Of a DNA stretch of 64,000 nt, positions 63,737-64,000 are shown piece after piece. A program made the translations under genes and the position numbers. The DNA is from Scytonema sp. UIC 10036 (lineage in GTDB: Bacteria; Cyanobacteriota; Cyanobacteriia; Cyanobacteriales; Nostocaceae), in the NCBI RefSeq assembly GCF_009725235.1, contig NZ_WJFC01000005.1:101955-165954 (forward strand). Reading direction: 5' to 3'. Each line of letters starts with the position of its first letter. Within the stretch, counting starts at the first letter, position 1. The notes beneath the pieces were generated by a model that was not told the DNA's origin, ran no database searches, and saw nothing but the letters and a program-made list of their open reading frames with translations.

Positions 63737-64000
63737 ATGTATCGAATTTTAATATTTGGCAATTCCGGTTCTGGAAAAAGCACTCTTGCAAATAAACTTG
63801 CTAAAAACTTCAGTATTCCAATTCTCGATCTCGATACTATCGTTTGGGAACCAAACCAAATTGCCATACGCCGCCCTCAAGAAGATTCATTGAAGGATCT
63901 ACGGGACTTCATAGAAAATAATCTTTCTTGGGTAATTGAAGGCTGCTACAGTACGCTAATCAAAGCTGCTATCGAATTCTCAACTGAAATCTATTTTCTG
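63737..64000 (+). CDS. P-loop kinase-like protein (AAA/adenylate-kinase type), cut by window edge
   Basis: ATG 63737 begins MYRILIFGNSGSGKSTLANK (Walker A GNSGSGKST), LDLDTIVWEPNQ, and VIEGCYSTLI, typical of the small ATPase family annotated as topology-modulation or adenylate-kinase-like. 88 codons are visible before the window ends. Confidence 0.8.
   Translation, partial: MYRILIFGNSGSGKSTLANKLAKNFSIPILDLDTIVWEPNQIAIRRPQEDSLKDLRDFIENNLSWVIEGCYSTLIKAAIEFSTEIYFL

Overview
The window looks like accessory DNA from a filamentous, probably heterocyst-forming cyanobacterium. The reasons are many HIP1-type palindromes (GCGATCGC), a low G+C background, small dispersed repeats that break genes, and protein families common in that group: Tn7-like modules, NACHT-WD40 and CHAT proteins, and pentapeptide and PEP-CTERM proteins. 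Broken genes, IS relics and plasmid-type replication genes suggest a genomic island or a large plasmid rather than core chromosome. The species cannot be fixed from sequence alone.

Layout. 1-2.3 kb: C-terminal part of a TnpB-like protein lacking a catalytic Asp, followed by a structured 3' region, then a small minus-strand operon with a MerR-like regulator. 2.9-4.6 kb: a cytosine-methylase/endonuclease restriction-modification pair. 5.07-6.66 kb: an IS4-type element with a frameshifted transposase. 7.06-15.91 kb: a Tn3-family element with perfect 37-bp ends and an internally deleted TnpA. It carries a TnsA-TnsB fusion, a truncated TnsC, ribbon-helix-helix repressors and a tyrosine recombinase. 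16.12-21.10 kb: a compact Tn7-like element holding only tnsA, tnsB, tnsC and a short tniQ, with clear TnsB-type end repeats, inserted in a decayed DUF499-like gene. 21.3-22.0 kb: a VapBC pair.

22.3-29.5 kb: a terpenoid cluster (class II diterpene cyclase, class I terpene synthase, P450) lying between two oppositely oriented, internally deleted IS1634-type copies. 29.5-36.1 kb: a decaying defence region with an ABC/AAA ATPase and a broken TOPRIM/DUF4435-like partner (PARIS-like), a nuclease-like gene and a PLD-SNF2 helicase. The TOPRIM partner and the helicase are each broken by a 26-bp insertion. 36.1-43 kb: a CoA-binding protein, an aspartyl protease, Hsp20, a broken class A beta-lactamase, a methyltransferase and CHAT and FHA genes. 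43.9-48.4 kb: a frameshifted NACHT-WD40 gene. 48.9-54 kb: hypothetical genes, cupin, glycosyltransferase, PEP-CTERM protein, and cold-shock and HD fragments.

54-62 kb reads as a plasmid- or phage-like replication/recombination block: a Rad52-like annealing protein with an in-frame stop, paired small zinc proteins, a ribbon-helix-helix protein and a 995-residue primase/helicase. The window ends with a macrolide-phosphotransferase-like kinase and the start of a P-loop kinase.

The recurring theme is turnover: nested transposons, elements whose flanks no longer match, small repeats landing in genes, and defence systems that have lost one partner.
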